A stretch of DNA of 64,000 nucleotides from Cocos nucifera. Lineage: Eukaryota > Streptophyta > Magnoliopsida > Arecales > Arecaceae. The number at the start of each line of letters is the position of its first letter. Positions within the stretch are counted from its first letter, which is position 1. The notes beneath the pieces were generated by a model. That model had not been told where the DNA came from and searched no databases. It saw only the letters and a program-made list of their open reading frames with translations. Shown here piece by piece: positions 34,012 through 44,912 of the stretch. The stretch covers positions 2,267,089-2,331,088 of the forward strand of contig QRFJ01000007.1 in the NCBI GenBank assembly GCA_006176705.1, read 5' to 3'. The position numbers and the translations under genes were made by a program.

Positions 34012-34620
34012 AATTTGGCGCTAGAAGGAGGGCGCCTCTGTTCTTGAGGTATTCTTGAGGCCTCCTTGTTCTTAAAGGAGTGCTCAGCGATGATCTCTCT
34101 CCAGAGATCTTTCTCCTTCCTCTCCAGAGTTCTTTCCTAAGAGAAAATACCTCTCAGGAGAGCTTCGATGCGGCGATCGACGGCCTCTGTGCCAACTGTC
34201 ACCATCAAGCTCCGCCTATAAAAAGGACCCTCCATATACGCTAACTCTAGGCTCTAAGCTCTCCTCTCCTTCTCTAAACTCTACCGAACTCATTCCAGAG
34301 CACTCCATTTTCGTTGGCCAGAGCTGATTTGATCGTCGGAGGGTCCTGTCGGAGCCACCTCCCATCGACTCCGGACGGAACTTTATTTTGCAGGTCCCCG
34401 ATAGCGACCTCGTCCACCTCCACTCCAGCTGGATCCAGCGATAACCGATTTTTGCACCAACAAATTTGGTGTTAGAAGAAGGGCGCCTCTATTCTTGAGG
34501 TGTTCTTGAGGCTCCCTTATTTTTAAAGGAGTGCTTTGCAATGATCTTTCTCTAGAGATCTCCCTCCTTCCTCTCCAGAGTTTTTTTCAAGAGAAAATGC
34601 CTCCCAGGAGAGCTTCGACA
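33748..34620 (+). repeat. Tandem duplication of LTR 3' half, PBS and gag leader in copy 4
   Basis: The block from TATA box through LTR end, PBS and the first gag codons (33748-34196) is repeated (34197-34620). Both copies have CCTATAAAAA.GACCCTCCA, a CACCAA(T/C)A end, the GGCGCTAG or GGTGTTAG PBS variant and CTCCCAGGAGAGCTTCGA. The second PBS is mutated (TTTGGTGTTAGAAGAAGGGC). Confidence 0.85.
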
Positions 34621-34770
34621 CGGCGATCGGCGGCTTCCGTGCCAGGTCCATCTACTCCCGTTTCAACCCCAGCAACCCAGGCTCTACGTGAAGCCGTGGT
34701 AGATGTGGAGCAGTTCAACTTGCTGATCCAGCAGGTTCATGGCCTCACTAAGATGATGCAGACCGTGTGA
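34597..34770 (+). pseudogene. gag 5' fragment of copy 4
   Basis: An open frame of 57 codons begins MPPRRASTRRSAASVPGPST and includes VDVEQFNLLIQQVHGL before a premature TGA at 34768. Homologous decayed text is in copies 1 and 2 (in copy 1 near 1625-1700). It is the gag N-terminus of the family; downstream sequence is frame-broken. Confidence 0.65.
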
Positions 34771-35346
34771 CAGCTTTCGGCGATGACTTTGCCAGCAAAC
34801 CCACCATCAGGATGTCAGGAATTGGCCTTAAGGAAGAACATTTAGCCTAGCATACCAATCGCCCTTAGGAAGGAGAAATAGAGAGCAGAAGTTCTCCCCT
34901 AGAAGGTTTTATAGGAAGGCGGAATGAAGTTCGACGTAAGTGAGGCCGCCGAACTCTCCCTCGAGCTCGTAACCAAGGAAGCCCCAACAAAGGTTTCACA
35001 GGAGGGTGGAATGAAGTTCGGCGTAAGCGAGGCCGCCGAACTCTTCCTCGAGCTCGTCATCAAGGAAACCCCGACAAAGGGGCATGGAGTTCTCCCGTAG
35101 GTTTCACACGAGGACGGAATGAAGTTCGGCTGCGCTTACGACCTCCCCAGTGCAAGCAAGGCCCGAACTCCTTGAGCTCATCATCAAGGAAGCCCCGACA
35201 GAAGGGCGCAAAGAAGTTCTCCTCCTGGAAGGTTCCGCGACTACGCCCCCCTCAACGCCCCTCGAACTCAAATTCTCTCGAAAGTTAAGAACTAGCTACC
35301 AAAAGCAAAAGGATTACGATCTCCCATAAACAAGCGCGATCGAAGC

Positions 35347-35470
35347 AATTACTGCCTCTACCATCGCGACTACGATCACAACACTGAGGAATGTATTCAG
35401 CTCCAAGATGAAATCGAGGAGCTCATCAGAAAGGAGCGGTTGGGTCAATTCCTTCGACGCCAGCCTGAAG
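35347..35470 (+). pseudogene. gag zinc-block remnant of copy 4
   Basis: It translates NYCLYHRDYDHNTEECIQL, then DEIEELIRKERLGQFLRRQ. The YH..D..H.TEEC core plus acidic-basic helix is the pattern seen in Tat/Ogre-group gag proteins and matches copy 2 (18834-18965). Confidence 0.7.
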
Positions 35471-35821
35471 TAGGAAAAGATCGGCCAAGGACGTTGCCGT
35501 AGCCAGAAACAACAAGGGGATCGGTTGCCTCCCAGCGTCAAAGCCAAGAAAAACTTGCTCCAAATTGAGAAGGCCAGCTTGAGATAGATGAGGTCGCCTG
35601 GCCCGAGACTTACTGCTCGAGGAAACCCAGAGGAATAACGCCCCCACGACCCTGAAACGGGAATATGCTGTGAGTAACTTTCCCTCGGTAAAATTCTTCC
35701 CTTTCAATAATATTATTTCTGGGTGCAAAAACTATGTGATGACAGGAAAGAAGCAATCAATAGTTGCCATATTAGGAACAAGAGGATAACCTCATCCTAA
35801 CACGAATAGGTCAAAGACCTT

Positions 35822-37530
35822 TAACCTCGGCCGTAGGAGATAAGATCTCCCCCGAGGCAACCTCGACCGTAGGAGATAAGATCTCCTTTGAGGGTTTGGG
35901 CTGACCTCGGCTGTAGGAGATAAGATCTCCCTCGAGTGCCCGTGTCAACCTCGATCGTAGGAGATAAGATCTCCTCCGAGGCAACCTCGACTGCAGGAGA
36001 TAAGATCTCCCTTGAGGCAACCTCGGCCGCAGGAGATGAGATCTCTCTTGAGGGTCCGAGCCAACCTCGACTGCAGGAAATAAGATCTCTCCTAAGGCAA
36101 CCTTGACTGCAGGAGATAAGATCTCTCCCGAGCGCCCGCATCAACCTCGGCCGTAGGAGATAAGATCTCCCCTGAGGGTCTGGGCCGACCTCGGCTGCAA
36201 AAGATAAGATCTCCTTCGAGCGTCCGCATCAACCTCAACTGCAGGAGATAAGATCTCTCCCGAGACAACCTCGACTGTAGGAGATAAGATCTCCTCTGAG
36301 GGTCCGGGCCAACCTTGGCTACAGGAGATAAGATCTCCTCCGAGGTAACCTCGGATGTAGGAGATAAGATCTCCCCCGAGCATCCGCATCAATCTCGACC
36401 GTAGGAGATAAGATCTCCCCCGAGGCAATCTCGACCGTGGGAGATAAGATCTCCCCTAAGGGTCCAAGCCGACCTCGGCTGCAGGAGATAAGATCTCCTT
36501 CGAGGCAACCTCGTCAACCTCGACCGCAGGAGATAAGATCTCCCCCGAGGCAACCTCGGCTGTAGGAGATAAGATCTTCTCCGAGGCAACCTCGACCGCA
36601 GAAGATGAGATCTCCCCTAAGGGTCCAGGCCAACCTCAGCTGTAGGAGATAAGATCTCTCCCGAGCGCCCGTATCAACCTCGACCGCAGGAGATAAGATC
36701 TCTTCCGAGGCAATCTCGATCGCAGGAGATAAGATCTCCCCTGAGGGTTCGGGCCGACCTCGGCTGCAGGATATAAGGTCTCCTTCGAGCATCCGTGTCA
36801 ACCTCGACCGCAGAAAATAAGATCTCTTCCGGAGCAACCTCGATCGCAGGAGATAAGATCTCTCCTGAGGGTCCGGACCAACCTCGGCTGCAGGAGATAA
36901 GATCTTCCCTGAGGCAACCTCGACTGCAGGAGATAAGATCTCCCCGAGGCAACCTCGACTGCCGAAGATAAGATCTCCTCCGAGCGCCCGCATCAACATC
37001 GACTGCAGAAGATAAGATCTCCTCCGAGGCAACCTTGGCTAGAGATAAGATATCTCCCAAGCGCCCGAGCCAACCTCGGCCAGAGATAAGATCTCTCTCG
37101 AGCGACCGCAACAACCTCGGCTAGAGATAAGATCTCTTCCGAGCGCCCGAGACAACCTCAGCCAGAGATAAGATCTCTTTCGAGCGTCCGCGACAACCTC
37201 GGCTAGAGATAAGATCTCTCTCGAGCGACCGAGACAACCTCGGCCAGAGATAAGATCGGAGACAACCTCGCCCTGAGATAAGATCTCTTCCGAGCGACCG
37301 CATCAACCTCGGCCAGAGATCAGATCTCTCTCAAGCGCTCGTATTAACCGTGGCTGCAGGAGAGAAGATCTCCCCTGAGTCAGCCTCGATTGCTGGAGAC
37401 AATATCGCCTCCGAGGAGCTCAACCTCCAACCTCGACTACAGAAGATGAGATCTACTTTAACCTCGACTGGAGATGAGATCTCCTCTGGGCTTCAACTTC
37501 AACATCAACTTTGGATGGAGATGAGATCTC
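35822..37530 (+). repeat. 1.7-kb array of GGAGATAAGATCTCC units in copy 4
   Basis: About thirty imperfect units: CTCGACCGCAGGAGATAAGA followed by TCTCC(C/T)CCGAG and alternating spacers (GGCAACCTCGACTG; GCGCCCGCATCAACCTCG; GGTCCGGGCCAACCTCGG). The right third (from about 37030) switches to the shorter 'GGCTAGAGATAAGATCTC' type found in copies 2 and 3. Open frames of up to 172 codons on the minus strand are by-products. Confidence 0.92.
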
Positions 37531-37640
37531 CCCCCCGAGCTTCGATCTGAACTAGCACGGAGCCCAGAAGAGGACTTCGACAGTCGTCTTTTCTACACTC
37601 CCTTCTTTCGAGTTTCGAACTCGAAAGTGGGAGGGACTAT

Positions 37641-38568
37641 TGTTGGGGATAAATCCCACTCGTGTCGAAGTCCAGTTCGATGCGCAGCCTAATGCGGTCG
37701 GTAACCATGGAAGAGCTTCAGCGGATGGGTCTCAGTCGAACTCCTTCATCCGGCCGAACTCCTCAGTAGCCAAGCTTTAGTCGGACTCCCACGAGAGCCA
37801 AACTTCCTCCACGCTCTTTCAGCCAGACGCCTACTGGAGCTGAACTCTCTCTAAGCTTCCCCTTTGGTCGGACTTCTTCAGAAACCGGACTCCTCCCAGA
37901 CATTTTCTTCGGCCATCCAGACTCCTCAGCCATTGAGCTTCTTCCGAACTCCCCAGCGATCGAGCCTTAGCCACACTCCTCCAGCCAGACGCCTACGGAA
38001 GCCGAACTCCTTCCGAGCTTCCCCTTCATGAGTCTGAACTCCTTTGGAATCGATATATGCCGAGGTCTACCAACCGACGTCCGTTTTTTCAGAGCTACGG
38101 CCATTAAATCTAGATGAACGGTCACCATCAGTCTTCCACAGGCGATGCTACAGACGGTGCCCTCCTCCATGACCGACTCTGCCAGACCTCGAGTAGCCCA
38201 CCATTATCGGACGGTATGGCTGTTACTATCGACCTGATGATACCATCCTCTTTGCATCAAATTTGGTGCAGTCTCAAGCGGCCCGCCACCAGATGCTGCA
38301 GCTGTTACCATCAAGCTCCACCTATAAAAAGGATCCTCCAGATACGCTAACTCTGGGCTCTAAGCTCTCATCTCCTTCTCTAAACTCTGCCGAACTCATT
38401 CCAGAGCACTCCATTTTCATTGGCCAGAGCTGACTTGATCGTCGGAGGGTCCTGCTGGAGCCACCCCCCACCGACTCCGGACGGAACTTTATTTTGCAGG
38501 TCTCCGACGGTGACCTCATCTACCTTCACTCCAGCTGGATCCGGCGACAACCAATTTCTGCACCAACA
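37641..38568 (+). repeat. 3' LTR of copy 4 (928 bp)
   Basis: It starts TGTTGGGGATAAATCCCACTC after the polypurine run AAAGTGGGAGGGACTAT and ends CACCAACA next to the AATAA duplication. The TATA box is near 38322. Confidence 0.9.
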
Positions 38569-38573
38569 AATAA

Positions 38574-39060
38574 TATTATTATATATATAATATAATATTT
38601 AATATAATATAACATAATATTATACTATACTATAATATAATAATAATAATATAATATAATGTATAATATAATAAATTAAAATACATGACATATTATATTA
38701 TATCATTATAATATAATAATATTATATTATTATTAAATATTATTAACTATATTATATTTTTATAATATGATAATACTATAATAAATTATATTATATATTT
38801 ATAATATATCTAATATATTTATTATTATATTATATATATCGTATGATAATTTTATATTGTATGATATTAGATGTAATTATGAGATTCATAGATAAGCATT
38901 TTAGTAATTTAAAAATTTTTATTTAAATTATAATAATTTTTTAATATTGATAAAAAGGTATTTTTAGAAAGAAATTTTAAAATAGAGATTTTTTTAAGTA
39001 AAATTTTTTAAATTTTTGATCAAATTAAAATAAATTTTTTATTTTTTATCAAATATCACT
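38574..39060. other. AT-rich insertion target of copy 4 (right flank)
   Basis: Nearly pure A/T with ATATTATAATATAATA runs, the continuation of the AT-rich left flank at 32861-33094. Nothing coding. Confidence 0.7.
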
Positions 39061-41484
39061 CATTGTATCATCAAAAATATTTAGAGAGTCGGTAGGTAGT
39101 TTTTGAGACTCCAAAAGCTTTGCTAAACGAGACCTAAAGTGCTTGGATCTGGATGGGACGAGACATGAGAGATGGGAGCAGCCAAAGATTCAGATCTGAT
39201 AATTTGGGCGGGTGTGAATCCGGAACCTGATAAGACCTTGTAAGATGAGCAGCGCCACGTTGATTGTCACTGTCTGACTTGTGTGATATACACGTGCGAG
39301 ATGATGTTAGGAAAGAGTCATGGCCACATCATAGTCACACATCTGATTTTGATAGATCTAACTTGGTAATAACCTAATTCACAATTTATTGGTATCTATC
39401 GTGTAAAAAATACTTCATAATGTCACTTATTTGCATAAAAATATATCTTCCAGATATGCTGGTGCCGGCTCGACAACTCGCATTGGAGGGTCTTTGATCG
39501 GTGATCAAAAATAGAATCAAAATTGAAGTAATTTAGAATAGGAATTGAAATAACTATATCTTTCGAAGCATTTGGTTCGTAATCGGAGCCAAAATTAAAA
39601 TCAGATCGAAGATTTGAAGTTTTATAGAAAAATTGAAAATAAATTTTAAGATAATTAGATCATTTCAATTTTGTATCAAAATTAGAATTAGACTATTTCT
39701 AATCATAAGAATCACCGATCCACCCTAGACTCTAACTCTTCCTAATCAAACATCTCCTATATTAATTTTTATGAACTGCACCAATCCCTTTGTGTTGCTT
39801 ATCAGAGGGATATAAAACAAAAACAATAGTGGAATGGCACTAGGCTTGTTTGGATATCTAGAAAGCTTATCAAATAATCGGGTTAACAAACATGGCAAAA
39901 TACTATTTAAGCAAAAATTATAATTAGTGTTTAAATATTTGTGATAAGGAATAGAGGTCACTTTGTATATGTTATCTTTAATTTTTCAAAGTAATTTTTT
40001 ATGGTTGCATGTTACTTTAGTATTGAATCTAGATGAATAGATCCATATCAAATAATGCTCCGGTATGCACCATTAGTGACATAAAAGCAACCAACATGAT
40101 CTCATGAGGCGCGACTAGCACCATGATATGAGCAATTTCGTATTTCTGGGTGAAGTTTAACCTAGTTGAACAACATTAGAGTCAGAATTTGTATGCGGAC
40201 GAGGAGAGGTTCATAAAAAAATTAAGAATCGTGTGCTTATGTAGTTGTAGCAAACTGTTTGCTGATTTCTTCATTCTCTAGTAATATCAAATAAGCCTGA
40301 GGTGGATGCAGGAAGCCTCAAGATTTCATGGCCCACCGTTACGACGCCAGCAATCATTGCAAATTGGCAACAATGAAAGCCCAAATCATTGTCATCCGCC
40401 TCAATACTCGAATAACTCGTCATCCATACCCAAGATATGGTGCCGAGATCATCACCAATACTTCTGCGACCAAATGTGTTTGAAGCAGGCAATGCTTGAA
40501 GAACAAAAAACCAGCAACGATCAGTGGTTTTGGTGTCCTTTTAGGAACCCAAAATCCAAGCTGGTTTTAACTTGCAATGCAAAAGCTAGAAAGGAGGATA
40601 AACCCTTGAGATGAATTGAAAAAGAAGTAGATTTTATTAAAGCTAGTATATTGTTGTTCATTTTGCGTAAAATAAATCTTACATTCATCACGTTTCAAAT
40701 GCTGTTGAGAAGGTAGCGTCATGTACCATTTCCAGGGAGCAAAAGCACCGTTTTAAGAATGGGTGTTTCAACTTTATATATAAATCTTTTCTAGCAAAAT
40801 ATAAATACCAAATGTTGCTAAAAAATATCCGTCTAAAGCAAATGATGATACGAGATAGTAAACATGGCTATCACTAATATTTAAATTTTTTTTTGTATGA
40901 CCGTTGGTAGATGATCCATATTTTATTTTTTATTTAAATTTTTTATATCTATAAAAAATAATAATGCTATAGATTGGATGATCAATTATATTATTTATAA
41001 TATTTCACATATATATTATGATACTTTTCAATATATCTTATATTAATTTTTAAATATTTTTTATAATATTTATGGATAAATATTCTTGTTTTAATTAATT
41101 TATTCATACATTCTATTAAAAAAAAAAAAAAAGCACATTCTTTGAAAAAAAAAAAGAAGCATGCGACTGTCATCCAGCTCGTTATCAACGGAAGTTAGGT
41201 CACATGTCAATCTCCATGCACTATTTCCCTTGACCCCAGAGTCACTTCAGCAAGGAGCACAATTGTCCACTGATCAGATGGCAGGATCACCCTTTAAGTA
41301 CACCACCCAATGGTGGCAGTGGTCCGATCAGCTTGGCCCTTTGCATCCCCCTCGTGTCGGTGAGTTTCCGAATCCAGATGCAAAAAGACGAACCCTGCTT
41401 TATTTTCTACCGTTGGAGGGAACATGATGCATGTCTGTCTCTTCTTGGAACTCGAGAACACCAATTCCGGACCCCAGGCGCTTC
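39061..41484. other. Intergenic region upstream of the GH17 gene
   Basis: No gene supported. About 39490-39770 is a degenerate AT-rich repeat of the type seen at 32567-32860. A 102-residue open frame at 40306-40614 (+), rich in His, Cys and Trp, overlaps a minus-strand frame of similar size and has no domain I recognise; A tracts occur near 41118-41160. Confidence 0.5.
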
Positions 41485-41491
41485 TATAAAC
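41485..41491 (+). promoter_or_regulatory. TATA box of the GH17 glucanase gene
   Basis: TATAAAC in the context CTTCTATAAACCCC, about 275 bp upstream of the start codon at 41760. This would leave a 5' UTR of roughly 240 bases containing GGAGGAGGAGAGGGAGG near 41700. Confidence 0.5.
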
Positions 41492-41759
41492 CCCATTTTT
41501 AAAACCCACTTCAAGTCCGGTTCTCAGGCACTCCTATCTCTCCCCTATTCCCCATGCCAGCCAGCTAATCCGTACGCCTTTCCTCTGAACCCCTGACGAA
41601 TGGCTTTGTCTCGAGCTGCGAAGCCAACGGTTGGGAAATTCTTCTCTCTCTTATAGGGAAGATATTCCGGGAAGAGGATGGCTGGAGAGGTTTCATTGGA
41701 GGAGGAGGAGAGGGAGGATTTTGGGAGGATCTAGAGCAAAGATAGCCAGCTTAGCTTCT

Positions 41760-44700
41760 ATGGCGAGGGAACTCTTTATAATCCCTCTGCTGTTCCTCTT
41801 TCTCTTCGCTGGTCAGTGGGCTTCACTCTGTCTTCTCTTTGTTCCAAGTTTCTTGTTTCTTTTCTTTTATTTTTCCACCACTGTTCTAGAGGGTTAAGGG
41901 GCTCAGTATCTCCCACTCAATAAAAAAGAAAAAAAGTCATGGATTTCTGCTAGCTTTTTTTTTTTGGTGATCAAAGTTTGAAATTTTTACTGTTATTTTT
42001 TTTCTCGATGAGATATTTCATTACCATTCCTGAAGAACACGCTAGGTAGTTTGCTCGCTCATCAAGCAATGCATTTTTTTTTTCTTCTTTTTCTCCACCT
42101 TTTGCTCTTAAATCAGGATCAGAAGTTTTGTCTGGTAACAAGCCATGCCATGATTGAAAGGGTCCAAGAACAAAAGGGTTTCTTGAGTCCATATGCTTGT
42201 ATTTAGACATTTTAGGATCCATTAACTCTATAGCTCCCGTTTTATGCGTAAAGTTTTAATTTTTTGGTTTTTTTTTTTTTTGCTTCCTGATTAGATACAT
42301 CATAACCATTGTTAAGGGAAATTTTAGTTTGTCAAGAACTACAAGCCCTCATCAGTGATAAGTCATCAAGCAATGCATTTGAGCATTTCCTTTCTCTATT
42401 GAACATGAGATTGTTTGTTACTCTTATTTCATTTCATTGAGTATCAGAAGTATGATAGACAAATTAGAGAAATCCAATCCAAACTCCTGTGACAGGGCTT
42501 TGCAGAGGGAGCAAAATTGGCGTCTGCTATGGCCGGAATGCTGATGACCTCCCAACACCTGACAAAGTTGCACAACTGGTTAAGCTTCAACAGATTAAGT
42601 ATGTTAGGATCTATGACTCCAACATCCAGGTTATCAAGGCCTTTGCCAACACTGGGGTGGAGCTCATGGTCGGGGTCCCGAATTCGGACTTGCTTGCCTT
42701 CTCGCAGTACCAGTCCAATGTCGATACTTGGCTTAAGAACAGCATCCTTCCCTATTACCCGGCGACTATGATCACCTACATTACAGTTGGTGCCGAGATC
42801 ACTGAAAGCACTGTCAATGTCTCTTCGCTTGTGGTGCCGGCCATGACCAATGTTCATACTGCTCTGAAGAAGGCCGGGTTACACAAAAGGATCAAAGTGT
42901 CGAGTACTCACTCGCTTGGAGTGTTATCTAGATCCTTTCCACCATCCGCCGGGGCTTTCAACAGCAGCTATGCTTTTTTTTTGAAGCCAATGCTGGAGTT
43001 TCTTGTGGAGAACCAATCACCATTCATGGTGGATCTCTATCCTTACTATGCTTATAGGGACTCGCCGAGCAATGTCTCCTTGAATTATGCACTGTTCTCA
43101 TCATCCTCTTCCGATGTCATTGATCCAAATACTGGTTTGGTTTATACCAACATGTTCGATGCTCAGCTGGATGCTATCTTTTTTGCACTCATGGCTCTAA
43201 ATTTTAGGACTTTGAAGGTTATGGTTACTGAGTCAGGGTGGCCTAACAAGGGATCCGCCAAAGAAACTGCTGCAACTCCAGATAATGCTCAGACTTACAA
43301 CACCAATCTTATTCGCCATGTTATCAATGATACGGGGACTCCGGCAAAGCCCGGGGAGGAGATTGATGTCTATATATTTTCATTGTTCAATGAGAATAGG
43401 AAGCCTGGGCTGGAATCAGAAAGGAACTGGGGGCTGTTTTACCCTGACCAAACTAGCATTTACAGTCTTGACTTGACTGGTAGAGGGAATGTGGATGTCA
43501 TTACAGGGGCAAACGTTACAAGTTCAAATGGGACATGGTGTGTTGCTTCGAGCAATGCTTCAGAATTGGATTTGCAAAATGCCTTGGATTGGGCTTGTGG
43601 TCCTGGCAATGTTGATTGTTCTGCGATTCAGCCGAGCCAGCCTTGTTATCAACCGGATACGTTGCTTTCTCATGCCTCATATGCTTTCAATAGCTATTAT
43701 CAGCAGAATGGGGCTACTGATGTTGCTTGTAGCTTTGGTGGTACAGGAGTAAAGACTGCAAAAGACCCAAGTAAGCATTCCTATCTTATAACATGCTGAT
43801 TAAAATATCATATAATGGGAGTATCTTTGTTCCAAGGTCTTTAATCCAGTTCATGGAATTTTCTCTAATTCATGCAATTATCTTTCTCACACATTTCATG
43901 TCATCATTACATCTCACCTGTAGCAGGAATGGATGTGTCTAACTTTATTTTGTGATAAGTAGAATAAACGTCATCCTATAAAAAAAAAAAAAAATTAATG
44001 TATATTACTCATATGATGGTGATTTCTGTTGTCAAACATGTCCTAGATATTCCATCATCGGTGGTGGGTGTACGATACCAATGCCATGGGATGGAGTTCA
44101 AAGGTGCCAAAGTTCGAAAAGACAAATTCCATTCTGGGTTTCTCATCATAGAATGTCTATTATGTGATCCAACAAATAAAACAATGACAAAGTTTCAATG
44201 ATGTGAGAGCACATCCAGCTTGTGCTTGCGGTAGTACCATATCCACCGTCAAAATTAGACTTTTATGGACAATATATCATGCAAAAACGATAGGGCAATA
44301 TCAGTCAGGATTTTTCCTATCCCCCATTTACAGTGGTCCACATGGTCTGTCCCTCGATGAAATTTAAAGTTCTACATCGTCTTTCAATGAAATGAGTGTT
44401 GGAAACCACTGCTTTGCTTTAAAAAAAAGGATGATATTTGAAGTTATGCATAAACTCCCAAGCTTTCTTCCTGAGGCTATTTCTAGGGCCTCAAAGCTAC
44501 CTAAGTTTTTTTCATGAGGATTAATTTCCATATTTTGGTCACTATTAGAACATTTAATGCCATTCTAGTGCCATTGGTTGATGTACTAGGATGATTAGTT
44601 GTTGTTTCATTCAATTATTTTCCACATGATTATTTCTTAATGTATTTATTTGTTCGCAGGTTATGATAAATGCGTTTATGCAACCTCAGGGTATGTATAT

Positions 44701-44912
44701 ATTAACCCTTATTAGCATTCAGCAGATCAAATTTCACAAACTTCTTAACTGAAGTTGTCCTCTCGTTGCATGCTTACAGTAAATTGAGCAGTGGGAATTC
44801 TACAGCGCCAGCTGTTTCATCAAGCGCCTATGGTAGTATCCTGAAGGAGCTTATGGCGGTCCTGCTGTTTATGCTGTCACTCTCACTTGTTCCTGTTCTA
44901 GGCATTGCCTGA
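41760..44912 (+). CDS. GPI-anchored glucan endo-1,3-beta-glucosidase, GH17 plus X8 (CBM43)
   Basis: Exons 41760-41811, 42496-43770, 44660-44690 and 44780-44912 join through GT-AG introns into 496 residues. Residues 1-18 (MARELFIIPLLFLFLFAG) are a signal peptide; the mature start is near KIGVCYG. The GH17 domain shows the predicted proton donor E118 in TVGAEITES and the nucleophile E263 in MVTESGWP. In most GH17 enzymes the donor motif is GNE; the GAE form occurs in a plant subclass. An X8 domain (about 364-453) has the Cys pattern TWCV, WACGPG, DCSAI and QPCYQP, YAFNSYYQ. The end is a Ser-rich stretch then a hydrophobic tail (ELMAVLLFMLSLSLVPVLGI), a GPI-anchor signal. The family cuts callose at the wall or plasmodesmata. 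The Arabidopsis neighbour of MKK6, At5g56590, is of this type. Confidence 0.93.

Larger units (their letters stand above)
33100..38568 (+). mobile_element. LTR retrotransposon copy 4, non-autonomous (5469 bp)
   Basis: Flanked by target duplication AATAA (33095-33099 and 38569-38573). The 5' LTR is 33100-34011, the 3' LTR 37641-38568. The leader is duplicated (about 33748-34196 and 34197-34620). The gag start is readable (34597-34770), with the zinc-block remnant at 35347-35470, one diverged hairpin near 35769 and a 1.7-kb array of GGAGATAAGATCTCC units. No pol motif. It separates the head-to-head genes MKK6 (-) and the GH17 glucanase (+). Confidence 0.92.

Noticed and set aside
36514..37114. 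Minus-strand frames of 146-172 codons reading RDLISCSRGCL and EILSPAVEV repeats
   Set aside because: They follow the GAGATAAGATCTC array; neighbouring frames are equally open and the unit varies in length without keeping one frame.
40306..40614. 102-codon frame rich in His, Cys, Trp
   Set aside because: Cys spacing resembles no known zinc finger I can name, and no splice partners or promoter were found.
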